Below are positions 63,586 through 64,000 of a DNA stretch of 64,000 nucleotides, in pieces. The stretch lies in the NCBI RefSeq assembly GCF_002968575.1, contig NZ_PVBM01000001.1:124001-188000 (forward strand), written 5' to 3'. Source of the DNA: Neorhizobium huautlense. Its GTDB lineage: Bacteria; Pseudomonadota; Alphaproteobacteria; Rhizobiales; Rhizobiaceae. Positions within the stretch are counted from its first letter, which is position 1, and each line of letters begins with the position of its first letter. The notes below the pieces were generated by a model, which worked only from the letters and a program-made list of their open reading frames with translations, ran no database searches and had not been told where the DNA came from. The position numbers and the translations under genes were made by a program.

Positions 63586-64000
63586 ATGCTCACTTCCTCG
63601 CAACGCCAACTGCTGCGCGCCATCAGCGAGTCCGGCCCCCTCACCCGGACAGAGATGGCTCAGATGCTGGGATTGAGCAAAGCGGCGATGAGCGGCATTG
63701 CGCGCGACCTGATCGATCTCGGCGTGCTGCACGAGACAGAAATCATCTACGGCCAGGGCCGGCCTTCGGTACTGCTCGACCTGCATCCCGAATGCGCCTT
63801 CTTCGTCGGCATTTCGCTGCTGGAAGACCCGGCGCCGATGATCCTCAGCGACCTCAACGGCAAGATCATCGCCCGTCAAGCAATGCCGCTGTCGCGCGAC
63901 CCGAAGGTCATTGCCGAGGCGATTTCGGAAGGGCTGCCGAGCCTTCTCGAAACCCATCCGGACGCGAAGGAAAAACTCTCCGGCATCGGCGTCGCACTTT
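63586..64000 (+). CDS. ROK-family transcriptional repressor, C-terminus outside window
   Basis: NagC/Mlc-type regulator; 138 residues are visible. The winged-helix part (about 4-65) reads RTEMAQMLGLSKAAMSGIARDLIDLGVL; then the ROK sugar-binding fold starts near FFVGISLLEDPAPMILSDLNGKII. The start may be ATG 63586 or the in-frame TTG at 63577. It is divergent from the cutC-kinase-transporter operon and probably represses it until its sugar ligand appears. Confidence 0.88.
   Translation, partial: MLTSSQRQLLRAISESGPLTRTEMAQMLGLSKAAMSGIARDLIDLGVLHETEIIYGQGRPSVLLDLHPECAFFVGISLLEDPAPMILSDLNGKIIARQAMPLSRDPKVIAEAISEGLPSLLETHPDAKEKLSGIGVAL

Noticed and set aside
1-64000. CRISPR arrays, tRNA or rRNA genes, insertion sequences, integrases, defence islands
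   Set aside because: I looked for repeat arrays, tRNA-like cloverleaves and transposase or integrase proteins and found none; the window looks like core genome with metabolic modules.

Overview
The window looks like chromosomal DNA of an alphaproteobacterium of the Rhizobiaceae (Rhizobium/Agrobacterium/Sinorhizobium relatives). This rests on GC-rich coding DNA, the mraZ-rsmH-ftsL-ftsI order, an alpha-type RNase P RNA, a btaA-btaB pair for phosphorus-free betaine lipids, PPi-dependent phosphofructokinase, a SahR-type ArsR/methyltransferase regulator beside metF, and a fixL-fixJ-fixK oxygen cascade. I see no tRNA, rRNA, CRISPR array, insertion sequence, phage or integration scar. It reads as core genome with accessory catabolic modules.

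Layout. 1-3.7 kb: start of the division/cell-wall cluster on the minus strand (ftsI, cut by the window edge, then ftsL, rsmH, mraZ). Ahead of mraZ are four TGGG repeats at an exact 10-bp period overlapping a candidate promoter. 3.9-8.0 kb: rnpB, a FAD oxidoreductase, a lytic transglycosylase, an amidase and a DnaJ/TerB protein. 8.5-18.3 kb: pfp, a LysE-like membrane protein, a lipoprotein transglycosylase, a serine hydrolase, btaAB, a GH25 lysozyme lipoprotein, an MltB-type transglycosylase and a drug/metabolite transporter. A 25-residue membrane peptide with a strong ribosome site and its own terminator follows. 18.6-25.9 kb: metF and its regulator, a chemoreceptor, the ABC-F factor EttA and a monoacylglycerol-lipase-like hydrolase. 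26-30 kb: a tightly coupled transporter / CoA-transferase / thiamine-diphosphate enzyme operon of unknown substrate and a 40-residue membrane protein. 30-34 kb: RidA, a phosphatase-like small protein, a DUF4432 protein, an L,D-transpeptidase and an orphan ParA.

34.3-45.8 kb is the most distinctive part. Five minus-strand genes (N-formylglutamate-amidohydrolase family enzyme, ethanolamine-type permease, glutamine-synthetase-like ligase, aldehyde dehydrogenase, iron alcohol dehydrogenase) face an RpiR-family regulator and a complete ABC importer on the plus strand. The set reads as a gamma-glutamylated amino-alcohol pathway: import, glutamylate, oxidise alcohol to aldehyde to acid, then hydrolyse. 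A long inverted repeat lies between the two arms.

45.9-54.6 kb: metH (with a second copy of the sahR operator), an AGE-family sugar isomerase, an MgtC-like protein, a receiver protein and a GAF-PAS-GGDEF-EAL protein. 54.9-58.3 kb: fixL, fixJ, a stand-alone receiver protein that may be a FixT-like antikinase, and fixK. 58.4-64 kb: a cutC-ROK kinase-dipeptide ABC transporter operon facing a ROK-family repressor, which runs off the window.

Two physical links stand out. Near-identical palindromes tie sahR-metF to metH, 29 kb apart, as one methionine-cycle regulon. At least six peptidoglycan enzymes are spread through the first 33 kb.
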